In this document: positions 32,401 through 45,346 of the stretch, one piece after another
Layout of the letters: each line of letters starts with the position of its first letter
How positions within the stretch are numbered: the first letter of the stretch is position 1
From: Archegozetes longisetosus
Taxonomy: Eukaryota; Arthropoda; Arachnida; Sarcoptiformes; Trhypochthoniidae
Direction of reading: 5' to 3'
DNA: 64,000 nucleotides
NCBI GenBank assembly: GCA_018873245.2
Contig: JAEMBT020000009.1
Span: 3,166,001-3,230,000, forward strand
Program-made: the position numbers and the translations under genes
Notes under the pieces: generated by a model
The model's database searches: none
What the model was told of the DNA's origin: nothing
The model's input: the letters and a program-made list of their open reading frames with translations, nothing else

Positions 32401-34943
32401 ATGGATAAGAAATCGAGCCAAACTTATATAAGAAATGGCAATAACTTCTACCGAAATAATGGTGTGTTCATTGCACGTATTGTCCAGTCATATGAATGTC
32501 CGGAATGTTTGCATTTAAGCAAAACTTTAGTCGAGTCTGACTTTCATTTCAAACAATTTCATCAAAAACTTAACCAAAAAGTTTTTACTCAAGAGTTTTG
32601 CGATAAAAAAGTTTTCGATAAGAAATCATTGGCCTCGATCAATAAGAGTCAGACAAAAGTTGTTGAGAAAAGTTTTGTTAAGACTATTGGAAGTAATTTA
32701 CTGAAAGTTAATGATAAAAAATCGGAAATTGCCAAAAAAGTTTTGGATAAGAGTTTTGACAATAATCTATCGAAAACTATTGATAAAAGTCCAGATATTG
32801 TTAACAAACTATTGGATAAAAAAGATTTCGATGAAAATAAGGATAAAAAAGTTGTTAAAAAAGTTTTGATCGATGATAACAGCAATAAAGGTGTCAATAG
32901 GATCGATATTGAAAGTGGTTTTAAGGATTTTGAAGAAGTTAATTGTATCTCAAATTTGAAGACTTATAGCAGGAAAAAGTTGACTCAAACTGAGAGTAAT
33001 TCGAGTGAAGTAAAACTTGCAAATAGTGAAGATCTTGGGATAGAAGGATCAGTTTCGAGTTCGAGTCGGGTTTTGAAGCCCGGTTTATATGAATGCGATA
33101 TTTGTGGCGAGATTTATAGTCAAGTCTTGTTAAATAGACATAAAAATATCCATATTTCCCCCTTTTGCTGTGATTATCCCTACTGCGAGGAAATGTTTGC
33201 TACAGAATCAGAACTTAACGCTCATCAGAAATCACATGAAAAAATTGCTAGAGATAAGAGTGAAAAACGATTTAAGGCTTTTAAGTGTGACTTATGTGAA
33301 CGTAGATATGAGAACGAACATGATATGAAGAAACACAGGTTTTTAGCATAATAACTTTTTTATATCAGTCTTTCGTTATAAGCTGAAGTTTTAAGATTTT
33401 TTATACTTGTTTAAGAATTTAGATAGCTTAATTTTCATTTATTTTGTTTAGTAAATTTTCACATATTCAAATTTTAGGTAAACTTTTTTGCCAAAATTGA
33501 AAAAAGTAATTTTCAAACATTTTATAACTTATGTTTTGAAATACTTTTTTCGATTTCTAGTAAAGTCCTTTAATTTCAGCTTAAAATCGAGTTTCACTGA
33601 ATCTACTTATAAACTGAATTAATTGATTACTTTTTAATTCTTAGGAATATTCACACAAACCCAAAGATATGCGATTATCCGAATTGCGGCAAAAAGTTTG
33701 CGGTCAACTCCACACTAAAACATCATAAATTGACTCATAACAAGAACTATAAATACAAATGTTCTATATGTGATAAAATATTTCCTTATTTCTGGAGGTC
33801 TGCTAACCATTCATATTTTTTCAGTTCGTTTATAGCACTCAATCGATTCTCAAACTTCACATTATTTTGTTCATTTTTAGTTTGTTTTTAGTTCTTCCCT
33901 TTAAACATATACATTGAGGCGAATGATTTGCACAAAAATAGATTTTTCAGATTTGAGTTTATTCCTCCCCATAAACCAATGCCTCAAATTGTTTCATAAG
34001 AACTGAAAATTGCCTTTGAAGGTCTAATCAGTACGAGTTTTAATAGATTCATAAACTTATATTAAAGTTTTTGAAAAGATATATATTTTTGATACACTTA
34101 GATTAAGACAACACATCAAATTTCATACGGATCCAGTTATCTGCGAATTTGAAGGCTGTGATAAAAAGTTTGTAAACTATTCAGAGATGAAGTTGCACTC
34201 TATTGTGCACAGCGATAACAAGCCATTCAAATGTGATTGGCCCGGATGCGAGTTCACTGCCAAACAAAGATACGCTGTAAGTGATCAATACATAAAAGAT
34301 TTGTCAATCAACAACTTCTTAGCAGTTGACGCCAAGTAACGAAATATTCTTTAAATAATTCCATTTATTTGACAGTATTATTAAATTTAATCTTTTGATA
34401 GCAAAAGCGATATCATATTGAAATTTAATTTTTTAAAATTACAAACAAGCCTTAAAATTGAAATACTAGGTATTAACAGATCTTTACTATTACTTTTTTC
34501 AGTTAATACCTCATAAAAAACAGGTTCACTCAGAAATGAGAGCATTTAAGTGCGATTGGAAGGGATGTGGAAAGAGTTTCAAAACATCGTCAACTTTAAG
34601 CACACATATAAAGAATACTCACAAAAACATAAGAAGGTTTGTCTGCGAGTGGCCCGATTGTGGCAATAAATATAAGAATAGATCTGATTTGACTCGGCAT
34701 ATAAGAAGCCATACCGGAGAGAGACCCTATATTTGTGATAATCCCGGGTGTGAAAAAAGATTTGGCTCGAGAGAGGTTTTGATCCGACATAAGGCCATTC
34801 ATACAGGTTTGAGGCCTTATAGATGTGATTATTGTAACGCTACGTTTGGCGCTAAGTCAACGATGGACACGCACAAAAAGTTGATTCATAAATGCGATTA
34901 CATTAAAAGATCACATTTTGATAACAAGAGGAAAAGTCACTGA
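32401..34943 (+). CDS. C2H2 zinc-finger protein with about twelve fingers
   Basis: Four exons: 32401-33338, 33645-33797, 34102-34276 and 34503-34943, encoding 568 residues with consistent phases. I start at ATG 32401 because the upstream in-frame extension lacks an ATG. Finger 1 (CPECLHLSK...) lies near residue 37. A lysine/aspartate-rich spacer follows with repeated K-x-L/F-DK motifs (residues about 60-210), then eleven fingers to the C-terminus. Three fingers are split by introns and are only complete when spliced as given, for example CSICDKIFPYFW joined to RLRQHIKFH. The HTGERPY linker occurs late. Probably a nuclear transcription factor; a paralogue in style of the divergent neighbour, but not a recent duplicate. 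Confidence 0.87.
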
Positions 34944-35350
34944 ATATCTGTTGTAAATATGTACAAAATTAAGCACACTTTGCTTTCAATTTTTTCAAAT
35001 ACTTTGGAGATAAGGACTACATTTTTTCATCGCTTATGATAATTTCTTTGTAAATATTTTTATTACATGAAAATGTAATTCGTTATTGAGCTGATTATCG
35101 ACCGACTTCATGCTTAATAATTTTGAGTTTAATTTTTATATAATTTCAATCTTGAAAAGTATTAAACTTATAGTACTTTAAATGTTTTATTGAATTAAGA
35201 AATAATAGTATTTATAATAATGATAAAAAGTTAACTCTTTACTCACAAATCAACCTGTGTCATCATTAATAATTAATATCATACACAGAAAGATAGATTG
35301 CAGAAAATTCAAGAACTCCTATAGAGAATTAATGGATAAATTGCAAAAGA

Positions 35351-36637
35351 CTAACTTCTTTTAGTTGTATAACTCTCCAATCGTTGTCTTCTTTTAATAT
35401 TCTGTTCTCTAACTCTATCTTCGTATTCAATCTCATCGATAGTCTTCTGTTTCCTTTTGGGAATATTATTCCTCATTGAATTCTTCCAATCGCCAGACAT
35501 TCGGACGTCATGAAGAATAGCAACAATATGGTTAAGGCATAAATATTTCGATCCTTCCCCCCATAAGACATACTCATCAATAGGTAATCTGACAGTACGT
35601 AAACCTTCCTTTTTGGCCTTTACATAAGAAACAGGTTCATGACACGTCTGTAAACAAGTCTCTATTAGTCAAATTTCAATTTTAAAAAAATATTTTTTGA
35701 TAAAACCTTATCAATAAAGCCGCCGATAATATAAATATCGTCTTCATTATAACTCAAAAGCGGTTCTTTTTCATGAGGTGTCAAATAAACCAATCGCTCC
35801 TTCGGAAACAAATCCAAATATGATTTGCGATGAAAAGGTGACATAAAAGCAGGGGAATCATGGTTATGCAAAAATCTAGGTATAGCTTTCATGGTAGGCA
35901 TATTTGCGTCACAATTAGTGAAGTGTAAATCAAACGGTTCTCTAGTCCTGTATTTATTGTAGGAATAAAGTAACTGTAACTGTTGCGCCAATTGCCGACA
36001 TTCAGATAATTTCATATAGCGATCATAATCAAGATCAATAACTAATTTCTGGCCAAAAAGAGCCGCAACTTTAAGTCTATTAACATATAATCTATTAGTG
36101 GCTGTTTTGGGTATTTTACTAAAGAATGTGTTGTGCCAAAGGCCGTAAATTAGATTGTGATGTTGATCCCAAATACCAGTTCGGGCCACATTCATTTGCG
36201 AATAAATTTGTTCCTTTTTAGACCAGTATTGCTCTGAGTGTTCTCTTCTTTTTCTCAAATCATTTAATCTTGCAAATTCTCTTTTAAATAAAAAGTTAAT
36301 CATTTTCTTCCTCTCAATTGAGTCTCTCGTCATTAATAAGTCTTTCATATCGTTCGTGGTTAGAGTTGATGGCACTCGAAGTGTTGTGTATTTTTCGTAC
36401 TCATATTCCGATAGAATTAATTGTATTTTTTTCTTTAATTTCATTACTAGTTATTAGCTGAGAAAAGTTTGAGACACTTAACTCAACGAAATCTCTTTCC
36501 ATTCGTTCGTTGCGTTCATTATTTGAATCAATGGTTGAAAAATGCCTTAAATTTGATGACTCTCTAGGCATTAAGCACTTGTTTAAACATTTATTTATTG
36601 ATATATTTGTGACTAATCTGTTTATACGCGAAAACAT
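35351..36637 (-). CDS. TRMT10C: Mitochondrial tRNA m1R9 methyltransferase / RNase P subunit TRMT10C-like
   Basis: Homologue of MRPP1, the SPOUT-fold protein that methylates purine 9 of mitochondrial tRNAs and supports 5' processing by protein-only RNase P. Exons 36637-35707 and 35647-35351, with a 59-bp intron. The N-terminus MFSRINRLVTNISINKC is basic and Ser/Asn-rich, as a mitochondrial presequence should be. Trm10-type blocks: VPSTLT near residue 75, VYLTPHE, DDIYIIGGFIDK (SAM-site region), AKKEGLRTVRLPIDEYV with W-GSKYLCLNH, and a lysine/arginine-rich tail. A one-base excess in the A-run at 36426-36432 breaks the frame; removing one base gives about 408 codons, the family length. This is either an assembly error or a recent lesion. 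An ATG at 36444 would restart without the presequence. Confidence 0.85.
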
Positions 36638-38400
36638 TTTATGTAATTGTCTTTTCAAATGATTTATTCACGTTTATTTGAATCACATGTCAACTCAATT
36701 TAATCGATTGCGTTTTGATGAAAACATAGCAATAATAGTGACCTCTATCGGGCGCACTGCTTCAAAAGTTTTATATGGTTTGTAACTTTTAACTTAGAAT
36801 AGTTTTGAAATGGCAATTCAATTTTTTATTATCAAAGTAATAGTTGTAATTTCTTGATAGCTGCACAACTAAATCAGCTTTTATTTTAGTCCTATTCTTC
36901 AGTAATTACTAAATTCCAAACTCATTTCTGAAGCCAAATATAATTGAGGATCTTCTACGAACTTTATGACTAGTTTATATATTCGGGTGAATTTACATAA
37001 AATATATCAGATACTTTAATCTGGTTCTATGTGTGAATTTTCCATCTCTAAAACAACTGGAAAGATGATCAGCTCTTAAATAAACTTTTTCTATCAATGG
37101 TCTAATCTTTAAATAATAAAATTTATTGATTCCGTGATTGATTTTTAATTTACTCAGAGTCCCAAAATTAGATTTATGAAATTTCTCCAAACACGATAAA
37201 GTTTTGAAAGTTAACCTAAACCCGAACAGAAGTTAAATATCGGTCGTGAGAAATGAGGCTAAACTTTCAATTCAATAACTGGAGATTACTGGAGTGTACA
37301 AGACCTTAACAAGTAGAGGAAGAAGATCATGAACCTGAAGAAGGTATTGAGCTTCCAGATGTAAATCAAATGTTAGATATTCTATCATTACTAGATTCCC
37401 AGTCGAGTGATAGTTCAATAGACAAAATCGAGACTCCAATAAGAGATAGGAGGATTGTTATATGTGAAATAGGTTTCGATGTCGAAAATGTCAAAGAAGT
37501 ACTTATGCTTATGCCTATAACAGCGTGTATCAGACCTTTAAGATAGATTGAAATTCAGACAATAAGTATCTAATCAATAACAAAGTTTTTTATCCAATAA
37601 ATTAAAATAATGTAATATATGATCTAGACTATTATAATAAGAGATTTCATTGAATACAAACTTATGTTCAAGTCTGAAATAGTTTAGGCATTTTTGACGA
37701 ATACAGTTTCCTTAAGACCTTGACTTTAATGACACAACTAAAAATATCATAAGCTATGTTAATTTACAAATGTCTTACATAAACAAAACATGCAATCTAT
37801 AGGGATGTGTTTGCTCACAAATTGATCAGTAATTCTGAACTTTATAACTTGTTAGTTCATTTAAAGCTTTTATCTTTTTTGTTTGTGGGCTATTTGATAT
37901 CTATCAAAATATATAAGAATAAATTTTAAATTGAACTCATTTAGCAGTAAACGAATCAAGTAATTTATTCGAATTAAAGTTGATTTAATCTATTTTTATT
38001 ATTGTTCGAAATAGTCTTCCCAAAAAATTTATTCTTGAATCTCTCCTGTCTATTCAGCCATTCTATACATAGAAGTTCAAGGATTTATTTAATTATAAAT
38101 AATCAAAACTGTGACATGCCTTTAATCTTTACTGTATGATTTATTTAGATAAATGGCTTGTATGAGCAGTATTTCGAGACATAAACAGTAGTGCTCTATA
38201 GATCTGAATGAATTTCATTGATTACTGTTATTAAGCTGACGAATTACATAAATTTAAGATATAGACAAATAATTGAAAATGAAAGATCCACAAGTGTTCC
38301 GAGTTATCACTTGAACTAATTTAATATCTCATCTAAGCGTTCTTAGTGTTATATAAGTTTTGTTCGAGTTATAAGTGCCATCAAATGATTCTCAACTCAA
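36638..38400. other. Intergenic; one unexplained open stretch
   Basis: Mostly A+T-rich. On the plus strand at about 37312-37545 an uninterrupted acidic frame (about 76 codons, without a good start; contains EEEDHEPEEGIELPDV, then DILSLLDSQSSDSSIDK) ends in TAG. It could be the tail exon of a lost gene or a transposon fragment; I cannot identify it. Nothing else supported. Confidence 0.35.
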
Positions 38401-41400
38401 ATGGAACTGCAAACATCAGATATTTCGGCTGGAAAACGATCTCACAGATCGAACATTTGTTCGAGAACTTGGACTAAATGTGAAAAAATACTGCTATTAA
38501 TAACGATATTATTGAGCACAGTTCTTATTTTATCAATTGTTTCACTGATCATCACTCATTTTGAACATAGTGAATGTAATGTTTGTCAATATTGGGTTTA
38601 ATCAAATGAATTAATAATATTTTCTTGTTTCAGCCCAAGTATGTTTGACACCAGTTTGTATAAAAGCAGGTCTGTCTGGTTTGTGTTAAAAGATTGCACA
38701 TTATTTTAACTTTTTAATTGCAATTTATTTAGAATAAAGTATTTGTTTATAGATCAGCTGTTTTTAAAGTTAATAAAACTTCTAAAACTACTCCTTAATT
38801 TCTAATCTCTGAAAAAATTATTAAATTTTAATCTACATTAATAGCCTCTGAAATATTGAACTCAATTGACGAAACTATAAATCCGTGCAATGATTTCTAT
38901 CAATTTTCATGTGCAAACTGGATTAAAAGTACAACAATTCCAGAAGAAACTGGTTCTACCAAAATTATCCAGCAATCGAATGAAAGACTACAAATTGAAC
39001 TTAGACGTAGATATACTGAGAACAAAATTCATGTTACGCACAACTAATAAAGTTGAATATAAATCTAGGTTTAATTGAAAATGCAAACGAGTCAATGCCA
39101 GCGTATGCCTTGGTCAAAAATTATTATCAATCATGCATGAATTTAAGTAAAAATTTTCAGAAATAATCCTCTTCTATCTAATTAGCATAATATATATATA
39201 TTTTTGTACTAAGCTGCGATTGATACCTATAGTCTTGATCTGCTTCGTGAGACACTACATGAGTTGGGCGATTGGCCTGTCGTTGTAGGTAGTGATTGGG
39301 ATAACAGTACATTTGATTGGATTGAAGTAATGTCTAAAATTAGGGAGATGGGTCTTAATAACAATATATTTATGCAGTTCAAAGTACAACCAAATTTCGA
39401 AAATAATTCACAATACAATATACAAGTATTACTCTATTTATCTAGTTTTACCTTTCATTAGGTATAGTTTTGGATTTTTCAGATTTTTGAGCCAGTATTA
39501 AATCTTCGAAGACAAATCATTACTCAAGGCTTTAATAACACGATAGTTAAAGTGTATCATAAACTAATGGTTGAGACAGCATTACTGATTGGGGGTAAGA
39601 ATCAAACTCGTATCGAAGAAGAGATGTGGACTCTGATTGAATTCGAAAAGGAGATCGCAAAAGTATCCAGCTTTTATTTAAAAATCTTTTTTGCTTGATA
39701 AAGGCTTAAAATTATTCTCAAAGAATATAAGATTAAATCTTATGAATTAAGGCAACTTATGACATATCGTCGAGAGAAGAAATATTGTCTGGAAACTTAA
39801 GACTAGGAGTTTTGATCAATCTTACATCAATTGTAAAACAGATCAATATTTTTACACATATTTTTACCAAAATATATTGAAATTACAGGAAAATTCTGAG
39901 GATAATGAAACAGAAATAAATTTATTCGATAGTATTAATAGTTCTAAACAAGATTCTAACGAAGAACCGGTGAGTTGAACTTGGTTTAGAGCAAGATATT
40001 CTGACATAGCATTTTCAATAGACAGAAGAAGAACCAAGACTTGGTAACGATTGGATAAGATTACTGAATGCAGTTCTAAAAATAAATGATACTATTCATG
40101 AAAATGAAACTATTTATGTGAACGATTTAACTTATATTACATTTATTGATTCAATGATCGCTTATCTCAATCTAGGAAATAGAAGGTTTGCACCATTTAC
40201 ATATCTAAAGTTTAACTTTTTTTTGTAACTTGTAAACATTTAACAAATCATTAAATTCATTTATCTCCAGAATATTAGCAAACTATATCTTATGGCAAAT
40301 CGCTTTTCGATCTCTATCAGATGGTAGCAAACGAATGCGTGACTTGAAGAGCGAACTCAATAGACATCTGCTTGGAGTGACTGCTAAGAAGCCTCGTTGG
40401 AAAGAATGTATTTTGAAAATTCCTTTTTTAAGAGCATTGTCTTCTCTATACATTGAAGATTTTGATGAACAAAAGAAAATAAGTGTTAGTCTATTATCGA
40501 TACTAATTGTAATCTTCAAAGTCATAGCTAGTGTTGTAAAACGAAAATTTCTCGCCAAAAATCGAGAAATTTTCTTTTAATGAACCTCCCATAGGAATAT
40601 ATGAACCACTCATAAAACATATGGCTTACACATGCAAATATTAATCTTTAAGTTTAAACAATTTAATTTTGAACTTAATTTTTAATACATTTAAGTGTTA
40701 TTTATTCATAAATTCCTTAAAATGGCTGTAAAGACATGCTATTCCGTTTGATGAATTTAAGGTTCATAATATTTCAACAGGACGTTCGTATATTTCTATG
40801 GGAGGTTCATTAAACGAAAGTTTCTTGACCATAGAAATATTTCCAGAAATATTCCTTGAAACTTTCTAGAAGTTTTCCAACACTAGTCATAGCTCTAATT
40901 GAAAAGCTTTTGATATTTTTTGAAAGGCCTCCAAAATAATGGATTTTATGCACCAAGAGTTGGAGCGAACACTCAGCAACGCCGAATGGATGGATCAAAA
41001 CACTAAAAACAATGCTTTTAGGAAATCAAAAATCATGAAATTTATTGTTGGCTATATTGAAGAAGTTAAGAACCATACACTTATTAATGAAAGCTATAAT
41101 AAAGTGAGTATTGTTTCGAATTTCTGGTTTCAGACATTTATTGTAAATTCTTCTGAAGAAAATGTCAGATTTTTATCTAATTTCATAAATAAATCAGTTT
41201 TAGTTCATTTTTTCTGAAGATAATACAAAATTTTATTTGTTTCAATCTCAAGCTAATTCTTTCTAAAGATAATTACGAGAAAAACAATCGCATAATAACA
41301 AAGTGGATCAAAGACAATGAATATTCTAATTTGAGAAAAAAAAATGATCCTCATAGGTATGTTTTGTTGTGTATTAATTATTATTACAAATTAAATTCAA

Positions 41401-42495
41401 AAAACTTATTGGAAATCCGAAAGCATGAAAAACTGAATGACTTGAAACAATTGCATGATATCAATAGTTGAAGAAAATTAAATATTGTATAAATTTTTCA
41501 AAAATTGATACTCATGTGGAAAGTTGGCGAAAATTCACAAAAACGGCTGTTGTGAACGCATACTATCATCAAAGTTCGAACGCGGCCTTCATACCAGCCG
41601 GTATTCTTCGAGACGTATTCTTTGATCCCGAAAGACCGAACTACCTGAATTTCGGTTCGATCGGTTTCATACTTGGCCACGAAATTATACACTCTCTTGA
41701 TGACTCGGGAGCAAAATTTGATGAGTTTGGTAAATAAGTATTGAAAATTTGCAACTTTTTAAAATAAGAAAATTCTGTCTTTTGAACAATAGGTAACTAT
41801 AGAAACTGGTGGCTCAATAGCACTGAAGATGAATATAATAATAAAATTAGATGCTTCATAAAACAGTATGATGAGTATAAACTACAAGATGGACTTAAAA
41901 TAAATGGAAACTTCACATTAGGAGAAAATATTGCAGATAATGGAGGCGTTAAGATAGCATTTAATGCATATATTAATTTTATTGAGCAATTTGGAGATGA
42001 ATTAATGTTACCCGGAGTCAAATATACCCCTAAACAACTTTTTTGGATTAGTTTAGCTAAGGTTTGTATAGTATTTGCTCACATTTTGTAGATATAAAAC
42101 AAACATTTCTGTAGTTTGAAATAATAAAAAAAAATTTAAAATCTTTCAACCTTCACAAATTTCAACATCAAAATCTTTTATCAAGAAAATTCTGCCTCGA
42201 CTTAAGATCGTGCTAGAAATGAATATTTTTCTGAAAAAATTTTTAAAAATTATTCTTAGAACTGGTGCAGTAAATACACCAATGAAGCCTACAGAGCCGA
42301 TTTGGATACTGACGACCACAGCCCTTCAAGAGCAAGGTTTCAATTTCATACAATAAATGAATTTCAATTTGAATAATTTTTTTTTTTTTTTTTAGAATTA
42401 ATATTCCTCTGAGTAATTTTGAAGAATTTGGTAAAAGTTTTGACTGTAAGTTAGGATCGAATATGAATCCAATAAATAAATGTGTGGTTTGGTAG
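38401..42495 (+). CDS. M13 (neprilysin/ECE-type) zinc metallopeptidase, about 15 exons
   Basis: Type II membrane peptidase cleaving extracellular peptides. Exons by eye: 38401-38575, 38634-38669, 38845-39006, 39069-39146, 39214-39425, 39483-39662, 39889-39969, 40022-40185, 40271-40484, 40927-41103, 41253-41356, about 41468-41729, 41793-42061, 42260-42336, 42396-42495; roughly 760 codons. One membrane helix (about residues 30-53) precedes the CLTPVCIKA-SEIL and NPCNDFYQFSC blocks. Catalytic motifs: NAYYHQSSNAAFIPAGIL, GHEIIH (HExxH) and GENIADNGG (third zinc ligand Glu). The C-terminus CVVW is the usual Cys-x-x-Trp end. All junctions agree in phase except the 11/12 boundary. Intron 9 carries an hAT MITE. 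Physiological substrate unknown. Confidence 0.88.
40529..40885. mobile_element. hAT MITE in intron 9 of the M13 peptidase gene
   Basis: Ends TAGTGTTG and CAACACTA, with the 8-bp duplication GTCATAGC at 40521-40528 and 40886-40893. The interior matches the element at 4564-5574 in reverse orientation (AATGAACCTCCCATAG, the TTTAAGTGTTATTTATTCATAA region, and the AAATATTTCCAGAAATATT terminus). Removing it with one duplication leaves an intron of about 77 bp, in line with the gene's other introns. The splice sites at 40485 and 40926 are unaffected. Confidence 0.88.
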
Positions 42496-44400
42496 TTGTT
42501 ACTAGAGATTGATTTTATGAATCCTATTTTGAAAATAACATATGCTATCAATGATATTAAACTTGGAAGTTTGTTGGTAAATGAAAATTTTATCTTTTAA
42601 ATTGTTGTATTTAAAACTAATTAAAAGCTGTCCAACTCTGCTTAATGCAAAATTCATTATTTTGGTTACATATAAGTTTTTAAAGTTATGAAAGATTAAT
42701 GAATTACTACTAACTTTTTAAAACTTTGATTTATCTTAATATTTCTCTAATGTGTGTTAGAATTAGAGTGACTTATGAGTGCTTCAAATCTTGACAAAAA
42801 AAATACAAAGGGGTATATATTGAGGTTCATTCATATTACGTTATTTTTTTAATAAAGAATACTTCTGGAAACTATTAATTGTTCAGAAATAATTTTTAGT
42901 TTTTAAATACTCCTATATTTCGCAAAACAATGGAACTTAAGCACAGATGTAATTAATCTGTTTTTGTTTAAAGCTCAAATATAATACAAATCTTTAGTCA
43001 TTCTTTATCTCATCACTAAATATTAGGACTTTTAATCTGTTTTTAAAAAGTTAGTATTTTATTCCGATGAAAGATTTCAAACACCTGCTATTTATATGAT
43101 TTTATGAGTTTCAAATCTGAAATCTTGACATTTTTCCATTTAAGCCAAATCTAGTCTTGACTCTTGACAAGGATCATAAACCTTGACTGTCAAGGCGAAA
43201 TCTTGACGGTTGGTCATCCTAGTTAGAATTGAAAAAAATTAAGAACTATTCAACTTTTAGTTTTTCATGCTTCAGAATCGAAATTTCTTTTCTTCAACTT
43301 TTCACTCAATAAGATTTTACTTCTGCCCTCTCCATTCTTATAATTATTATTTAGCAGTAAATAAATAATAATAGATTCCTGTTTTAGATTATATTTTTAA
43401 ACAAAAACACGATTCTCACTATGGGTCACCAATACATTCCACTTCATGTCCATTCATGAATAAAAAGTGCATTTTGTAGTCTTTAGTGAAAATGAAGAGG
43501 TTTAAGAATTGTTATAAAATTGATGAATTAGTCGACTCGATTATTAAATCCTCCGAAGTCATTATAAGTTTAGCCGCTGTAAATCTTTTCCGTCCTGACT
43601 TTTCAGTGTACCACATTTAGTGCAATATGAAACTAAATTGAATTAACATCTCAAAAATCAAATCCTTCATTCAATTAATAGATTTGTTTAAATATGCTAG
43701 ATTTATATGAGTTTTGAAAGTTTTATTTCTATCAGTGATTGTCTTATTCATATGAAAAGATTTCAATTAAAAAGATGGAGTGGATAAGTAATTATGCAGA
43801 AAAGATATGGAACCAGGTTTTACATTTCGAGACCGTATATCGAAATTCATTGACTTTAGTCCTGTTCTCTTGATCTAACAAAATATCTATCAATAAATCT
43901 ATCAATATTAAAATCACTGGTCATTTCCTTAAACATATCCAAAGTATTACTTATGACAATAAAATCATCCAATAGAATTCAATAGCTTCTAACTTTTGCA
44001 CACATTGGAGCTATTCTATCACATTGTTTTTAGAATAGATGAAACAACAAGAATTTTAATGAAATTCCGTCGATACAAAAAATGAAAGCTCTTTCTTTAC
44101 TAAACTCTTAAATATATTTTTCATCATAAAATTCGTTAAAACTATGGAAAAGAAAATATCTGATTTCGATGAGATTCCTCTCCAAGATATTCCTCATATC
44201 GTGGTAAGTTCCTCCAAGACCTATGAAAAATTCTTTATTAACAGAAATTATAGTTTTCTGCTTCATTTCTCTGATATATTGTCCGTAATCTTTCAAAGAT
44301 CATTTCTGGGTGATGTATTACTGATAGTATATATAAATATTATCATATATTCAATTGATTCGTACAAATAAACAGTTCTCGTTCGACAAAGACTTCAAAA
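42496..44400. other. Intergenic, no supported gene
   Basis: A+T-rich sequence after the peptidase stop codon. An ATG frame at 44144-44203 (begins MEKKISDFDEIPLQDIPHIV) runs into a good GTAAGT donor, but no continuing exon was found, so it is not called. No element boundaries recognised. Confidence 0.45.
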
Positions 44401-44424
44401 TAACTTTAAATAAAATGTAAATTT

Positions 44425-44960
44425 TTACACATACAGTGTTTGAGTAGGTGATTTGATATTCGATAATCTAAATTCGCTGCATATTCGAAATAAAAATTCC
44501 TATAACTTACTTGTTAAGAACTGATAAAAACTGAAAATTTTGACCAATTCGATAATTAAAGAGATTTGAAGTTTGAAAAATTCAAATTCCTTGAGGCAAT
44601 ATCCAGGTTTATCAGACAACAAATTTGTACATACGTTCTTGATTATCTCGGCGAATAGTGCAAAATCGTACCAGTCTGAGGGCTCAACGGTCTATAGTTC
44701 AAGATATAGTTACATTCAACCAAAACTAAACATAAATCTTGAAATTCTTAGATTATCTTAAAAATCAAATGAAGATAAAATAATACCAAAGAATTTATCT
44801 CTGAAATTGTTTGACATAAAATAATCTACTTAAAATTTTTTTTAATGTTTATAATCAGAACTTGATTTTGAAACTCAATAAGTGGTCTTCAGCAACTGAC
44901 GTAGTAATACTTTATAAAAGACTTAAATTTTTGTTTATGGAAGTATATTCCGAAGCGAGG
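44425..44960. repeat. Block repeated three times in the GR-E/GR-F region (first copy)
   Basis: A segment starting near ACACATACAGTGTTTGAGTA recurs at about 49087-49565 and, cut short, at about 54427-54545. It includes ATTCGAAATAAAAATT and TTACTTGTTAAGAACTG. It marks the boundary of the tandem duplication units: unit 1 about 44425-49087, unit 2 about 49087-54427, with a third unit truncated by the element at 54542. Confidence 0.8.
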
Positions 44961-45051
44961 GACCTTCCATGCGCTTTAGTATAAGTAAAATATGCTCGAC
45001 TCGAAAGTTTTCAATTTGGAATTGCGCTTGTATAAGTGTAGAAAAAATAAT

Positions 45052-45282
45052 CAGGACCGTAGCAAATTATTTTTTTTGAGGGTCTAAAAGTCTAAAGTGA
45101 AATACTCTGATCGGTTGAGGCAAACGCTTACTCATTTTTAAAATGTCTGTTAATTTGTTGTCGAATATTTGATTTATGCTTAATCATAAGTAAACGATTG
45201 ATGAATCAAACAAACACAGTTTTAAATTTTAAAAAATCTCTGGGGGAACCATAGCCCCTTAGGCCGTCTAGCTACGGCTGTG
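45052..45282. mobile_element. Short hAT-like element with CCGTAGC termini
   Basis: The left end CAGGACCGTAGC pairs with the right end GCTACGGCTGTG. Flanks AAAATAAT and AAAATAAC agree at seven of eight positions, as a decayed 8-bp duplication. Next to the right end a GGGGGAACCATAGCCCCTTAG stretch resembles the subterminal sequence of the younger hAT at 53306-53926, so the two are related. The right end is also present in duplication unit 2 (about 50370-50428), so the insertion predates the duplication. Confidence 0.6.
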
Positions 45283-45346
45283 AAAATAACATTAATCGCT
45301 ATAAGTAAATGACAAATCAATCATTTGAATTACTTAATGTATAATA

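Noticed and set aside
40485-40926. Continuation of M13 exon 9 into the following frame
   Set aside because: The phase-compatible donor at 40485 and the conserved join to the next exon show this is intron containing a MITE.
44108-44371. Candidate first exon beginning MEKKISDFDE with a GTAAGT donor
   Set aside because: No downstream exon in phase, and the frame continues as ordinary A+T-rich sequence.
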